Source of the DNA: Macrocybe gigantea
Lineage: Eukaryota; Basidiomycota; Agaricomycetes; Agaricales; Callistosporiaceae
Assembly: GCA_011319805.1 (NCBI GenBank)
Contig: SJRY01000233.1
Location: forward strand, 62,001 to 126,000
Direction of reading: 5' to 3'
Length of the DNA stretch: 64,000 bases
The translations under genes and the position numbers were made by a program. Shown piece after piece: positions 22,728-35,298 of this stretch. The stretch's first letter is position 1. Every line of letters begins with the position of its first letter. The notes beneath the pieces are model-generated. The model made no database searches, was not told where the DNA came from, and worked only from the letters and a program-made list of their open reading frames with translations.

Positions 22728-23503
22728 ATGACAACAATCACCGTTCCCGAAGGGTGAGCGAGCATTGTGCATGCAAGGCTTTTTCACCCTCGCTGACTCC
22801 TTCCAGGTATCAATACGTCGGCGCAGCCCTCCTGTCTACCGTCGTTCTCCTCCTGGGTCAGAATACGACTGTTAGCATATATCGGAAACGCTCCGGAATC
22901 AAATACCCTCAGTGTAAGTTTTATCCCCATCGTCACAGCTGAGTCGAACTGATCAACTTCGTGTAGTGTACGCTGAAAAGGCGGAAGCCGCCGCGTCCAA
23001 AGATGCGTACCTCTTCAATTGCGCTCAGCGTGAGTAACGAAGGGTGTAGCATGTGTCAGCGTCATGTTCACGCTTTCGCAGGGGCACACCAAAACACGCT
23101 TGAGAATATTCCAATCATCTATACGACGTGCGTTCTCACCCAAATTCTGTGTCTGCCACGTGCAGCACGTTGATTCATCTTCCTTTAGCACACTGTTGGC
23201 AGGACTGAAGTTTCCCATCTTCGCTGCTTCCACTTGCGCACTGTGGACGCTTGGACGCGTGTCTTACACTCGAGGTTACCTGACTGGGGAACCTGATAAG
23301 GTGAGCGCACCGCAGTTTCTGCAGAGGGTCGATGTTCACATCCGAATCTCGCAGAGAGGAAGCTATCTCTACATCGCCGGCACGGCTGGGTTGATGGGTA
23401 AGTTGGTCGTGCTGTTTTGTAGATTCCACTGACTCGCTGCGGCAAAGGGTTGCTCTTGATGTCTGTCTACAGCGTTGGCGATTTGATTTGTTCGAAGCTG
23501 TAA
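22728..23503 (+). CDS. Microsomal glutathione S-transferase 3-like (MAPEG)
   Basis: This is a four-helix membrane enzyme of glutathione conjugation/peroxide reduction. The start is MTTITVPEGYQYVGAALL with the first membrane helix (ALLSTVVLLLG). The family signature FNCAQRAHQNTLENIP is present, preceded by YPQLYAEKAEAAASKDAYL. Then come LLAGLKFPIFAASTCALWTLGR and SYTRGYLTGEPDKRGSYLYIAG, ending SVYSVGDLICSKL. There are six introns and the frame is clean; about 150 residues, the usual size. It acts in ER or outer mitochondrial membranes. Confidence 0.92.
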
Positions 23504-23657
23504 AAAAAAGTACTCGAATGACATTATGCATGTAGTGGTTCGGGTCGGCTAAATGAGATTGATCGTATTGTTACCTTAATGGCATCAGCGGGCCACAGTT
23601 CAGGTCAATGGCAATACCCCACCAGTCTCACTTGCCTGAAAGCATCCTTCTTCCCCA

Positions 23658-25118
23658 ATGCCCAAAGCCTCCTCTCGCCCGTCTCTCCCAGCATCCTCAT
23701 CCGATTTTGCTTTGCATCCATCCACCTTTGCATCTACATCATCGCTTACCCTTGATGACCCCAGCCCGCTATTCCAGCGTTTTCGTCGACCCAGCTTGCT
23801 GTCCTCGCGGAGCGGACACTTGACAGAGGCACGCCTCCATAGCCCTCTTGCCTCCTCTTTCACGCTGCACTCCAGACGAAGAAGTCACAGTGCGGTGAAC
23901 AACGAAGAGTCGGAAAGTGACAAGGAGAGGATGCTCACAGACTCGTCAGCAAGTTCCGTAAACTCAACGCCTCCTCTGAAGTTGCCTGATGGCAAGGAAG
24001 GAGAAACTTTAGGCAAACCCTTTGCCGAGAAACAGCCCTCTACTCCCCCACGTCGCCCATCCGCCAACATGGACATGCAAGAACCATCCATTCCTACAAA
24101 GTCCGGTCGCCGACTCTCATTTCCCGTAAGAGCCACAGACTACACATCCATTCCGGAAGAATTCCTGACGAGTCGCACAGATTAAGCAGCCCCGAATACT
24201 CAGCTTACTGGCGGAATCGCGGCCAGAGGAAGTTGAGGTCAAATCGGAAGCCGCCTTCCAGCGCCTTATCTCCTCGTTCTCTGAGCTGCCTACGCAACCT
24301 CGAACACCAAAGGTTGTGACGGACCGTGGTCGATATCCAGAAGAAGTGAGGGATGAAGAGCGTGAAGATACCCCTAGTGACGATGAGGAAACTACTGCCG
24401 ATGACATTTCCTTCCTGTCTACGAATGGCACAGAACCCATTGATATTCTCAAAGTAACTCCGGTTGGAAGCGTTAACGGCGACGATCTCAACATGAGTAT
24501 CTCGGAGAACTACAACACTGCGGCAATGGATGTCGACCAGGTTAGTTTATAATTTTTTGCATCTTTGTTGTTTGTGTCTGAATGATGTGAACTCCAGCCC
24601 TCTGTTCACCATCACTACAATGCCAACGCCCCTCAATCAGTGGCGCCACACACCACCGCCCACCACCAGCGTCGTCCGGTCAAATAAGCGAAAATGTAAT
24701 GTATTGCCATACTCGCTGACCTGCTTCCGCTGATTTCTCTGAAGTGGACGACCGTTACGATCCTTATTCCACAGCATCCAAGCGTCGTGCCGTTTCACCC
24801 TCTATCTCCTACCTGCGAGAAAACCACCCTGCAGTCGGATCTCCCATCAGCGTCAGATCGACGAGATTGCCGATTGCCATCCCCGTCAATCTCCCTGGTT
24901 CAAATGTCAGTTCAGCAACGTCTTCGCCTACAATTCCAAGTTCTTTTTCCTCGTCCTTCCCTCGATCGGTCAGTGTAGCTTCTAGCCCCACTTTGAGAGC
25001 GACCATGCCGTTAGCTAGTCCCATTCTTAGACCGATGGTTCGTATGAGGAAAGGTGAGGAAGACGAACGAGAGATCGAGGGCGCTGGCGAAGCCGTAAAC
25101 GGTCTCAGACTGGGATGA
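23658..25118 (+). CDS. Serine-rich disordered protein of unknown function
   Basis: Four exons give a continuous frame: the first (MPKASSRPSLPASSSDF) is Ser/Pro-rich with RRRSHSA; intron 24126-24186 joins LSFP to QPRILSLLAESRPEEVEVKS; an acidic part follows (EERED, DDEETTADD). After the MDVDQ codons a 110-nt intron joins WRHTPPPTTSVVRSNKRK, and another leads to LDDRYDPYSTASKRRAVSPS. The end is RPMVRMRKGEEDEREIEGAGEA. Several SP/TP sites suggest kinase regulation. I do not recognise the family. Confidence 0.65.
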
Positions 25119-25366
25119 GGAAAACAAGCATTGTGTAGTATAGTGCTGGCTATTTCATTTCATTATTGCATCGGTATTGCAATGTATCCGTTAACAGTGA
25201 ATGTCTCGGATGTTGTGGTTGACCGATCTTTTCGGCCCATCTCTTCGAGCAGCTCCATCCACTTCTGGTAATGCCCCTCGCTTGAACGCTTGAACTCTTG
25301 TCACCCAATCACCGGCCTCGCGTCTTCCACGCTCAGAGAACAAAGAAAAACCTGCGTCTTAGTAGC

Positions 25367-26524
25367 ATGACTGCGCAGCCGAAATTCACGAAGAAACAGA
25401 AGAAGGCACTGGCATTCCGACAACGCAAAGACTTCAAGGGAAAAGCAAAAGATAACAATGATGTACCGGATGGCATGGAGGATGCTGTCGTTCTTCTCAC
25501 CGAGAACGCAGTTCACGCTGGCCTTCGGGGTGATGAAATGGAGGTGGAGGAGGTTCAAATTCACAGGAAAAAGGCCTATGTCCACAAGGGCTCGAAGAGC
25601 GGGGACGACCCGGGTACGCAGGGGCAGGACTCAAAACAGGCCACACTCTCAGAAGTTCAGCTGGGGTCGCGGAAACGAAAACGCCAGGAACATGAGGAGG
25701 TCTCACAATTGGACTCCAAGAAACCAAAAAAAACCACAGACAGCCGAGAAACGGCCCAGGAGACCTCCGGTAAAAGAGAAGGCAAAGACGCGAAACAACG
25801 CTTCATTCTCTTCGTCGGTGAGTCCTCGACTGCACCCTTTTTTTGTTTTTGAAATAGAGCCGCGAATCAATTCTCCTCTGCGCACACAGGTAATCTCAAG
25901 TATACGACAACAATTGAGGCGATAAAAGCCCACTTTTTGAAATGCGGCAAGCTGTCTTGAATCATGAAGCTGTGATTGTTACTCATAGCAAAAGTAGATC
26001 CGCCTCCTTTAGTGCGCCTTTTAACCCCAAAACAATCACCATTATCCGCCAAGCCCGTTGTCAAATCCAAAGGCTGCGCTTTCCTCGAATTCACTCATCG
26101 GAACGCGCTACAGCAAGCCTGAAACTGCATCAATCTGAGCTCGATGGCCGTCTTATCAATGTTGAGTTGACCGTCGGGGGTGGAGGCAAAGGCGAAGCTC
26201 GTCTATCCAAATTAAGAGGACGGAATAAGGGATTGTCGACTCAGCGGGTGAGCATTTGCTGTATAACGCATATCTGCAGTTGCTCAGTGCATCTTTCTAG
26301 AAGGGGCACACGGGAAATAGTAAGACCTCGGAGGAGAGCACAGCTGATGATACAACCGGTGACAAGCGCCAAAGGTATTCCTCTACATCGGGTGCAGACC
26401 ATGAGCATAAGAGCGTAAGACGTGGACAATTGGCGATGGTGAGGGGGACAAAAAACGAAATAAGAAGAGCAAAGACCTGTCCAAGAAATGGGTGACTGGT
26501 GTAAATGCGATACCAGTAGGTTGA
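25367..26524 (+). CDS. NOP6: NOP6-like RRM protein (ribosome biogenesis; frame-interrupted)
   Basis: The N-terminus is basic (FTKKQKKALAFRQRKDFKGK), followed by a KRKRQ nuclear-type signal. An RRM comes next: RFILFVGNLKYTTTIEAIKAHF (RNP2), VDPPPLVRLLTPK, SKGCAFLEFTHRNALQQA (RNP1), LKLHQSELDGRLINVELTVGGGGKGEARLSKL. The C-terminus (SKDLSKKWVTGVNAIPVG) is typical of fungal Nop6. One intron (25947-25988) is GC-AG. Single-base shifts appear near 26118 (QQA to LKLHQ) and 26422 (VRR to WTIGDGEG). It should act in 40S biogenesis in the nucleolus. Confidence 0.82.
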
Positions 26525-26641
26525 CCGTCCAGAACATTAGTGTCATGCGTATATCGTAAATAACGGTGTAACGAAATTGTACGGGAAGTCCGAATATATA
26601 CCTATAATTTGGGCCTGCCAACTGAGTAAAATCTGAGGTAA

Positions 26642-27976
26642 CTATCCAGAGACAAGAATAAAAATCAAAAACTGGAATGGGTCACTCAGTGACCTATCTA
26701 CACAATAGAAGAACGGGGACTTACGAAGACAATCAACACCCCGAAAACTTTCAGCATTAGCCAACGGTTATTGGATATTCGGGAATAGTATTTCCATAAT
26801 TCTCTCTGCGCCCCACTGACGTTAGACGCTATGTCTATCGTATCAGCGTCGATGCGCTGAACTGTTTCACGTTGTTCTGCAACCATATGCGCAAGTTGGG
26901 TGAAGATCTGTCCTAGCTCTGCAATTGTCGCCTCTATGGATTCTATGGCCGTCGATCGCGACTGTATGTATGAATCCTAAAATGACGAATTCATGAGCGA
27001 ATTGGGTCCAAGAGTGGTGATGGAGGAGAGAGCTCGTACTTGTTGCTCAACCATTTGCATCTGCTGGAATGCGGCTTGAGGCCCTACACCTTCCTCCGCC
27101 GAGTTGAGATCCAAGGCGAGAATATCACCATCTTGTGATGCCCGCCCTTTGCCCTTGGAGTTGAACCGACTGGGACTGCCGTCACCCATGGGATCAGACT
27201 TGTGGGTATTGAAAAGTAGGGAATCTATAGCGAGTACGTTCAGTAAAGGTAAACGGTGTCCTCTTTGATTGAACGTACTTGATGGGGCTTGGTTGGCAGC
27301 GGATGAGGCGGTATACATGAATTGTTCTGTACGATCCTTCGACTCTTTCATGTTCTGAGCGGGTGGATATGAACAAATGCAGGAAAAGACAAGAAAAGTT
27401 TAACTGACTTGAGTCCGGATTTCCAAGACATCTTTGAAAGTCATACTTGTGTTGGCTAACTTGCTCTGCAGGAGCATGACAACGTTGTGATTATGTTCGT
27501 CGATCTGCTTTCCCTCTGCCGACCTGGAAGATCCCTGCGCGTTGCGCTGCTTGACGTACGCCTGTAGGGCGGCAATTTGCTTGTTTATATGTGCAATGTC
27601 TTGTTTTATGATGAAGGTCAGTTCCTGGGGAAAGGTGTTAGTGGACAGGGATGCATGACTGAATCAACACATACACTTATTTCAACGGGTCGGTCGTCGA
27701 ACAGAGTCTTCCGTTTCGCCACTGAAAATGTCGGTATAAGTCAAGCGAAGGAAAGCGGCGGTAAAATAGCCGACATTGTGCGAGTTTGCTGAGCTTGACG
27801 GTGGTTGTACTGATGTCCTTGCCAATGGCAGAGGCCATGCGTGAAAATTCGCTTTTGCTTCCTGAACGGGATGAGGGTTGGAGGAGCTTCTGCTTCGACT
27901 CTGGCGTTCTCGAAGATCTGTTTCGAATGGACTCGACGCATGATCTGAATTCGTAGGTGCGATCCTGTATGGGCAT
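26642..27976 (-). CDS. SED5: Golgi Qa-SNARE SED5 (syntaxin-5)
   Basis: The start MPIQDRTYEFRSCVES contains the DRTxEF N-peptide that binds the SM protein Sly1. An Habc region follows (EISELTFIIKQDIAHINKQIAAL), then a linker, then the SNARE motif (DSYIQSRSTAIESIEATIAELGQIF...AEQRETVQRIDADTIDIASNVSGAQREL) with a zero-layer glutamine at VQRID. The tail anchor is WLMLKVFGVLIVFFLIFILVSG. There are six introns and the frame is clean. It mediates ER-to-Golgi and intra-Golgi fusion. It is divergent from GPD1. Confidence 0.93.
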
Positions 27977-28210
27977 GGTGGGCAGGGGTCGACAATGGGA
28001 GTGAGCACCACAACCTCGCCTGTAACGTGGCGCACGTGACCAGACGCGCACCCCCAAAAAAAATAATCCCAAAAAGTCGAAAATAGGTGACGGAATTAAT
28101 TTATGCATGCCTTGCCTCTGCAGAGGGGCTGCCTCGTTCACGCTCTGCCTTTGACTCGTTCGACTTTGTTTACGACCCCTCGTCTCATTTATACCAGTGT
28201 CTTGTATCCG

Positions 28211-29744
28211 ATGCCCTCCTTCAAGCCGCAGCCATCTCCGAACTCCAAAGTCTTGGTGTTCGGGTCAGGCAACTTCGGTTCGTGCTTGGCCTCGCATCTC
28301 GGCGACTCCCAACACGAAGTCTACATGTGGGCCCGGGAGGACCGTATCGTAAAGCATTTCAATCAGTATCACAGAAATCCTGTCTATCTGCGGGACCACC
28401 AATTTCCAGAGAACATTACCGCCGTTGGTCCTGAGATACCGGACAAGGAATTCACTGACAAGATGGACGTTCTGCTCTTTGCCATACCGACTCAATTCTT
28501 GAGGTACTTGGAACTAGCCGGGGCATCGTATCACCACGCGGTTTTTTGAACGTTCTGTTATGCTCCCTAGAGAAAACCTCATCCACCTCCGTCCCCAACT
28601 GGACGTAGAAAACATGCCCCTCCTTATCTTCGTAAACAAAGGCATAGAGATAGGCACGCACGCCTTGACTCTAGAGATTATTGCAGACACTTGTGGTGCG
28701 GATATCGCGAAGGCAGCAACTTTCATCGTAAGCATTCAATTTGCTTCCCTTCTCGATTATCCTCCAGGCGCACCGTAAGGGCTAAACAGGATCCTTTCTT
28801 CAGTCAGGACCTTCTTTTGCCAAAGAAAGTATGTTCAACGCAGTGATGTCAAAACCTGGCGCGTGATTAATCAAAATATCCTTGCAGTTGTGGAGCGCCA
28901 ACCGACATCGGTATCGGTAGCCTCCTTTACCGAATCGGAAGCCAACAAAGCCGCTAACCTGTTCCATCAACCTCACTTTCGATGGTATGTGCCCACTTGT
29001 AACTCATAGTTGCGCTGCTGATAGGCATTGTGCCGTCAAGTTACACCAGCGGCGATCCCATAGGGATTGAATTGGCTGGCGCTCTAAAGAATGTCTATGC
29101 AATTGCATCTGGTATGTCCGATGGACTTGGCTTCGAGAACAACACGAGGGCAAGTACGTGGGCACAGTCCGTGCGCTGATCGTGATTGACGAACGTGTAG
29201 TGATCATTACCCGTGGACTTGCGGAGATGACTTGCATAGGAGCTGCTTATGGAGCATCGCCACTAACGTTCCTCGGTTTGGCCGGTGTCGGGGATTTGTT
29301 TTTGACGTGCAGTTCATCGAACAGTCGCAACTACACGGTCGGTTATCGGCTCGGCAAGGGAGAAGCACTGGAAACGATCATGCAGACCCTGGGAAGCATC
29401 GCTGAGGGTGTTTCAACCGCCAAAGGTGTGAAGACAATTATCGATGAACTCGATGTCTCTGCACCCATTGCGCAAGGGGCGAGTAGACTCAATCTTTAAG
29501 GCCTTTTGCAAAAAGCTTATTTCAACACACTCAGGTTTATGCCGTGCTATATGAGGGTAAGTTCTAATTTGTCAGGGACCATTATTAGTCACGAAATTGA
29601 TTGTACTCCCTCGCAGGGAAAGACACACAGGTTGCCGTGCGCGAGCTGATGGAGCTTCCGCCATCGAAAGAGCTGGAATTGCCTCCGACAGCAGGCGGAC
29701 CAGCGCGACAATTGCTGCGAAAACTTGGGTTTTCTGAGGCATAG
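28211..29744 (+). CDS. GPD1: NAD-dependent glycerol-3-phosphate dehydrogenase
   Basis: This enzyme reduces dihydroxyacetone phosphate for glycerol and osmolyte synthesis. The NAD loop is [15 protein letters not shown]; then [44 protein letters not shown] with the catalytic-site lysine, [32 protein letters not shown] and [19 protein letters not shown]. The end is [12 protein letters not shown]. There are eight introns, one GC-AG (29479-29534), and a 25-nt exon at 28804-28828. An in-frame ATG at 28103 would add 36 residues rich in R, L, T and S, like a mitochondrial presequence. Confidence 0.93.
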
Positions 29745-29906
29745 ATGCAGCTTATATAATATAAACTTACGTAATAGAGGTCGATCGATCTGGCAATCTC
29801 ATGCAGAATTTTTCATTTTTTTTTGTCCGACTGTTCCGGTTTCAGCAAGTCACAATTCTACTTGTTTCCTTCACCTTCATCTGCTCCTCATCCCATCTCC
29901 ATTCAA

Positions 29907-32045
29907 ATGGTTTCCGCTCTCTGGAAGGCCTGCTCCGACGGTGATTTCGAGACTGTCCAAAATCTGCTCAACGAAGTTTCCTCCGTTGACATTGAAATCA
30001 AAGGTACGTGTCTGATTTTTTTTCTCCAACGTCGCTCTTCATATTCGCGCATCGTTGTCGTGCAGATCATACGGGAGCGACGCCACTCATCCAAGCTGTA
30101 AAAAATGGCCATGTTGATGTTGCTAGAGCTCTCCTTGATAAAGGTATGACGGTACTCTCGTATGCATATTGTGCTCACCATTCATATGACGTCTCAACCT
30201 TTCTCTGTTTCTTCGTCCAGGTGCTGATCCTAACAACGCATCGAGCCAAGGGCCTCCAGAGCAGCACACAACCGATCCCGCGATCATTGACCTCCTGAAC
30301 AAGGCGAAATCTAAAATATCCGACGCTCCCCCGTCGCAGGAACCTGGCTATCCCCAAAATACAAACGATGACGCCGAAAAGCGTTATTATGAGCCTCAGC
30401 CACCCGTTCCTTACCCGTATTATTCTGCTATGCCTTCTGTGCCTCCGATGACAGAAGGGGGCGTTTACTATCCTCCCATGCCGCCTGCACCTTCAGGTGA
30501 TGGCACAGGCGGTTTCGGAAACCTCCCTCCCCCGGAAATAGCCAGACTCATTCCCTGCAGATACTTCCCCGCCTGTCGTTACGGCTCTTCCTGCATATTC
30601 GCCCATCCACAACCGCCGTACTTTCAAGGTACCATCCCCCAGCCGGCGCAGTATGTGCCACCGTACGACCCCGCCACTGGCCAACCGTATACTCACAATT
30701 ATTACGCTATGTCCCCAGCGTCATTCCCTGGCCCTAATAGCGCTCCTCCGCCATCGAGTCAAAACGCTGTTCACGGACGCTCTCCCTCAGAGGCAGTCTC
30801 TCCCGCTCAGCCCCACTACCCGCCTCCCGCCGTTGCACCCTCACCATACGGTCCTATGCCCCCTTCGACCTATCCACCATCTACGCAACCCCCTGTTCCT
30901 ATCCCTGTTCCTCCTCTTCAACCAATGCAACATCAACCTGGTGCTCCTCATCCTGGCCATCAGTCCTCTTCTCATTTGTATAATCCCACATCTGCATCTC
31001 AGTTCAACGTGACAGACGTGACTGTGCAGTACCCTCTACCGCAACCACCTAATTCCTTGCCTTACTCGGAGGCAAATGGGGACATCAAGTCGATGTTATC
31101 CAGTGTCCAACAAGATCCCAATTCCGTTTCTCAACCCCCATTCGCGATAACGGACAAGGTCGCCGCGGAGTTGGTCGTCGTAGCTCGTTCGGCGGCCGAA
31201 AGCCTCCTCCTTGTTTCTTCTTCCCATCAGGACGATGTAAGAATGGGTAAGAGATCTATTCTCTTGATGTGCGTACTGTTTCTAACATGACGGTCTTACA
31301 GCGACGATTGTCGTTTCCCTCACATTATACCTGAAGGTCCGCAGAATGTGCCATACTTCTCTGGCAGAGGAGGCGGTCCTCGCCCCCGCCACCATAGCGG
31401 CAATGGGATTGGCGCCATAAATGAAAAAATGTCACACATGACTATTCGAGAGGTATGTAGTCTAACTCTGCTTTCTCTATTATGTTTCTCACTACCAATT
31501 TTCAGGATTCTCAACAAAACGGGCAGAACAAGACACAGGCGACTGAGCTTGGCCGCCCCCGATTCCCGACAGGTTCGAAGAATAACCACATAATTAACGG
31601 GAACCGATCCGACAAAAAAACTCTTCCCACGAAACAGCGCGTCCCAAACGCGGATGACTTCCCTGTTCTCGCCGGTTCCATCACACCACCATCCAAAAGT
31701 CCAGGGGCGAATGGCCTTGCGACCGGCGTAAATGGGCAAGCTATGCCCACCGCGGCTCAGGTACTACAAGCCCCAGCTCCTCAACGAAAAGACAATAGTA
31801 AAGAATCGAGCACCCGAGGCACAACCCCGGACCCGGCGAAATCAGCGGCGACTAAGGTAAACCTTAGTGCTCATTGTCGCGCCGCGCATCTGACCATCTA
31901 TGAATGTTAGGACGTAAAGATAGAGTCGACCCGATCAGGCTCCCCTGGGTCTGGGGAAGCCTCTGTCAACAAGCTCTCAGTCTCTTTTGCCGCCGCAGCG
32001 ACCGGGGCACAGGACGCCCCAAAGGAAATTACCCTTCCGGCTTAA
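29907..32045 (+). CDS. Ankyrin-repeat and CCCH zinc-finger protein
   Basis: The N-terminus holds two ankyrin repeats (SALWKACSDGDFETVQNLLNE; TGATPLIQAVKNGHVDVARALLDKGADPN). A long Pro/Tyr-rich region contains a first CCCH finger, CRYFPACRYGSSCIFAH (C-x5-C-x5-C-x3-H). A second finger, CFFFPSGRCKNGDDCRFPH (C-x7-C-x5-C-x3-H), is assembled across an intron. The C-terminus is disordered with TPPSKSPG and a final SFAAAATGAQDAPKE. One base is missing in the G run near 31158 (ITDK to GRRGVGRRSS). It is probably an RNA-binding protein; the target is unknown. Confidence 0.82.
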
Positions 32046-32381
32046 GGCCACTCGGTTGCTAAGCGGTTGCTAAGCCATGCCCCTCGTCTCCTGTTGTATT
32101 AGCTACGTTTTTATTTTCCGTTACTTTCTCTCTTTGTTGGGCTGCCCGCTATCATTCAATTGCCTTACCTGCTAATTCAATTTTCTCCCACACATTTTTT
32201 GCTTCCATAGCACACTAACCACAAAACACATTGCATAAATTCAACTCCAGTTCTTGCTTTCAGCTCCTAGATATGTTTTGCCTCATCCAAAATTGGTTTA
32301 CCGCCTCCTCATAACGTGGCCTTTCTATTATTCCTGCTTATTTTCCTTCGCTCATCGCTTTTCATATTCTACCTACTCGTA
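32046..32381. other. Intergenic 3' regions, convergent genes
   Basis: This pyrimidine-rich stretch lies between two stop codons on opposite strands. I see only probable 3' untranslated regions. Confidence 0.5.
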
Positions 32382-35207
32382 TCATGACCAAACATGTAAA
32401 CTCCTCATCTCCACTCCTGTCTTGGGAACGACCTCCCCAATCCTGTAGACTTTTGTACCGCCTTTACTCAGTCGGTCCAAGACGATCCCAACTTTGTCTG
32501 ATCCTACAATTAGCACCATGCCTATGCCATTGTTGAATGTTCGTGCCATTTCCAAAGCTTCAATTCGTCCCTTCTGTTTCAAGAATTGGAATACCGGAGG
32601 AAGAGGCCATGTCGATACGTCAACGTAACATCCGAGATCCTTGGGTAACGCTCGGGGAATATTTTCAGTGAAGCCACCGCCTGTTATATGGGACATGCCC
32701 TTCAGAAGGCCTTCTTGCGCCAAAGGCAGAACTTGCGATACATAAATAGCGGTAGGCCTGAGCAACGCCTGCCCAAGCGTCGTCGAGCTGTCCCAAGGAC
32801 AAGGCGACGAGTATTCGAAGCCAGATTGTGCTATTGTCTTTCGCACCAGGGAAAATCCGTTGGAGTGCAAGCCGGATGACGCAAGCCCTAAGAGAACATC
32901 TCCCGAAGTGATATCGGGCGACGGCAAGATGTTATCACGCTCCACGGCACCGACCGCGAATCCTGCAAGGTCGTAGTCCCCTATCCAGAAATTGAGATAT
33001 CGGCAACATGCGATCCATTATACCATTACCTTCATCGTACATTCCTGGCATTTCTGCAGTTTCTCCACCGATCAAAGCACAGTTAGCTTGACGACACCCG
33101 TCGGCGATTCCTCCTATTACTTTGGCGGCCACCTCAACATCGAGCTTTCCACAGGCATAATAATCCAAGAAATAGAGAGGCTCTGCCCCCTGTACTAGTA
33201 GATCGTTGACCGACATGGCAACTAAATCAATACCTAGGAACCACAGATGAGGCAGGATTCCATGAACGTTTTACGAAACACCAACCGACAGATTCATGTA
33301 GACCCACCTCTACGGCCACGCGCAATTTTGTGCCAACGCCATCTGTACCGCTCACGAGCACTGGGTCCTTGTAGCCGGTTGCCTTCAGGTCAAATATGCC
33401 TCCGAAACCACCGATTTCGGCATCTGCACCTATCCTACGTGTTGACCGAACTGCGGGCTTGATAAGTTCTACTAAAGCGTTGCCAGCATCCACAGAAACA
33501 CCCGCATCCTGGTAGGTCAGCCGATTTGCCGAAGGATAGTCAGCGGCTTTGAGAGCCCTTGGAACTCTATGAGTGAGTCAGCAATAAGAGTGAACCATGC
33601 TACGTACTGGTGTGCAATGTCCCGTCTGTATGTCTTTCCTTCAAAGGATATTTTGTCGATGGCATCGTAAGCTTTAGCAAGTGCGGTGTGCAGGTCTAGA
33701 GCATAGGCGCTGACGGCAAGGACTCGTCCCCCGGATGTCAAAATGTCATTTCCGGACTTCGTTGTTCCGGCATGGAAAACGACGACTGAAAGATGTCAGG
33801 TGGAAGTAACGTCAGGAAGGAGATTATCACGCACGCGAATCACTATTTGCAGGAGTCTGTCTGAAATCGACTTTTTTGCCCTTCGCATAAGATCCAGGGT
33901 ATCCTTGCGAGGCAAGGACCACGGAAACAGCGAAGCCGGCTCGGTGAGTGATCTCCACAGCATCTAGTCTATGCTCCACGCACGCCTACATGTGCGTGGT
34001 AAGGATAGAGCTAAGGATATTACGGGATGTAACTCACCATCATCACAGAAAGCAGGTCGACGTCTTCGCTGAGGAGAAGCATAAGCGCCTCTGTTTCCGG
34101 ATCTCCGAACCTCACATTGTATTCCAGCACTTTCGGTCCCGATTGAGTCAACATGAGCCCTGTGAAGAGTATTCCGACGAATGGAAAACCTGATGCAGCA
34201 AGTCTAAAAAGAAGGGCTTTTGTTACTTAAGACATAAGTGCGATCTTACCATCCTTCCGCATACCATCTATGGTCGGTCGAAGTGTTTCTTCCACGATTC
34301 TCTTCATGATTTTTGGAGGAGAAATGGGAGCAGGGGCATATGCCCCCATGCCTCCTGTATTGAGACCGGTATCGCCCTCGCCGATGCGCTTATGATCTTG
34401 AGCCGAAGCGAGAGTTTTAATGGTATAACCATCGGAGAACGCAAGTACGGAAACCTCGGGGCCCTCCAGGAGCTCTTCGACAACAACTTCATTGCCTGTG
34501 AATGCAGTGGCATGCGTATGGAACCCAGACCGGACAACTAAGCCGCGTACCTGCTTCTCCGAAAACATTTGAAATCATGATTTCCTTCAGCCCTACAATT
34601 GCATCTTCCAGCGTTTCCGGAAGAAGTACGCCTTTTCCGGCGGCCAGACCGCTGGCTTTCAGGACGACTTTGTGGTTGCAGGATTGCACATATTCGATGG
34701 CTTGATCGATCTGGTATGACTTGAAGACACGAAATTTTGCAGTTGGGATCGCGTGGCGCTGCATGAAAACTTTTGCGAACGCCTTTGAGCCCTCCATCTT
34801 GGCTGCTATGGCGCTAGGACCGAATACCGGTATTCCGACTGAGGTGACGTGCTTTAGTGCCTTAAAATATTTGAAAGAACGGATAGAACACCTCTACGAA
34901 AGTAAGTTTCGATGCCATCGACGAGTGGTTGCTCTGGTCCAGGGACGACAAGCGACACCTTTATACCATGTCAGTGGCGTTCTTCTGGAAGCATCAAGGC
35001 TCGACCTGCCTTGTTTTTGACGGCGAACTCGACCAAGCGAGGAAAGTCATTGGGGGACAAGTCGATGTTAGTTGTTTTGGGTTCCTGGCCTGTTCCCCCG
35101 TTTCCCGGGCAGACGTAGAGTCGTTCTAGAAGTTCCGACTGGGCTAATTTCCAAGCCAAGGCATGTTCCCTACCCCCACTACCCAGAAGCAGGACGCGGA
35201 GCGACAT
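32382..35207 (-). CDS. ADE5,7: Bifunctional GAR synthetase / AIR synthetase (purine synthesis)
   Basis: The N-terminal GARS half starts [21 protein letters not shown] and has [33 protein letters not shown], the ATP-grasp loop [23 protein letters not shown] and [19 protein letters not shown]. The AIRS half has SYQDAG-type start ([19 protein letters not shown]), [70 protein letters not shown] and [10 protein letters not shown]. It catalyses steps two and five of IMP synthesis. There are ten introns, one GC-AG (34959-35010); about 2.4 kb of coding sequence is clean. Confidence 0.95.
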
Positions 35208-35298
35208 AGAAAACAAGTCTTATCACAAATCTTTCGCAATTTGGCGACGAAGATTAGATTTTATCATTATGTAAGGACTACATACAGAGGATTCAGAA

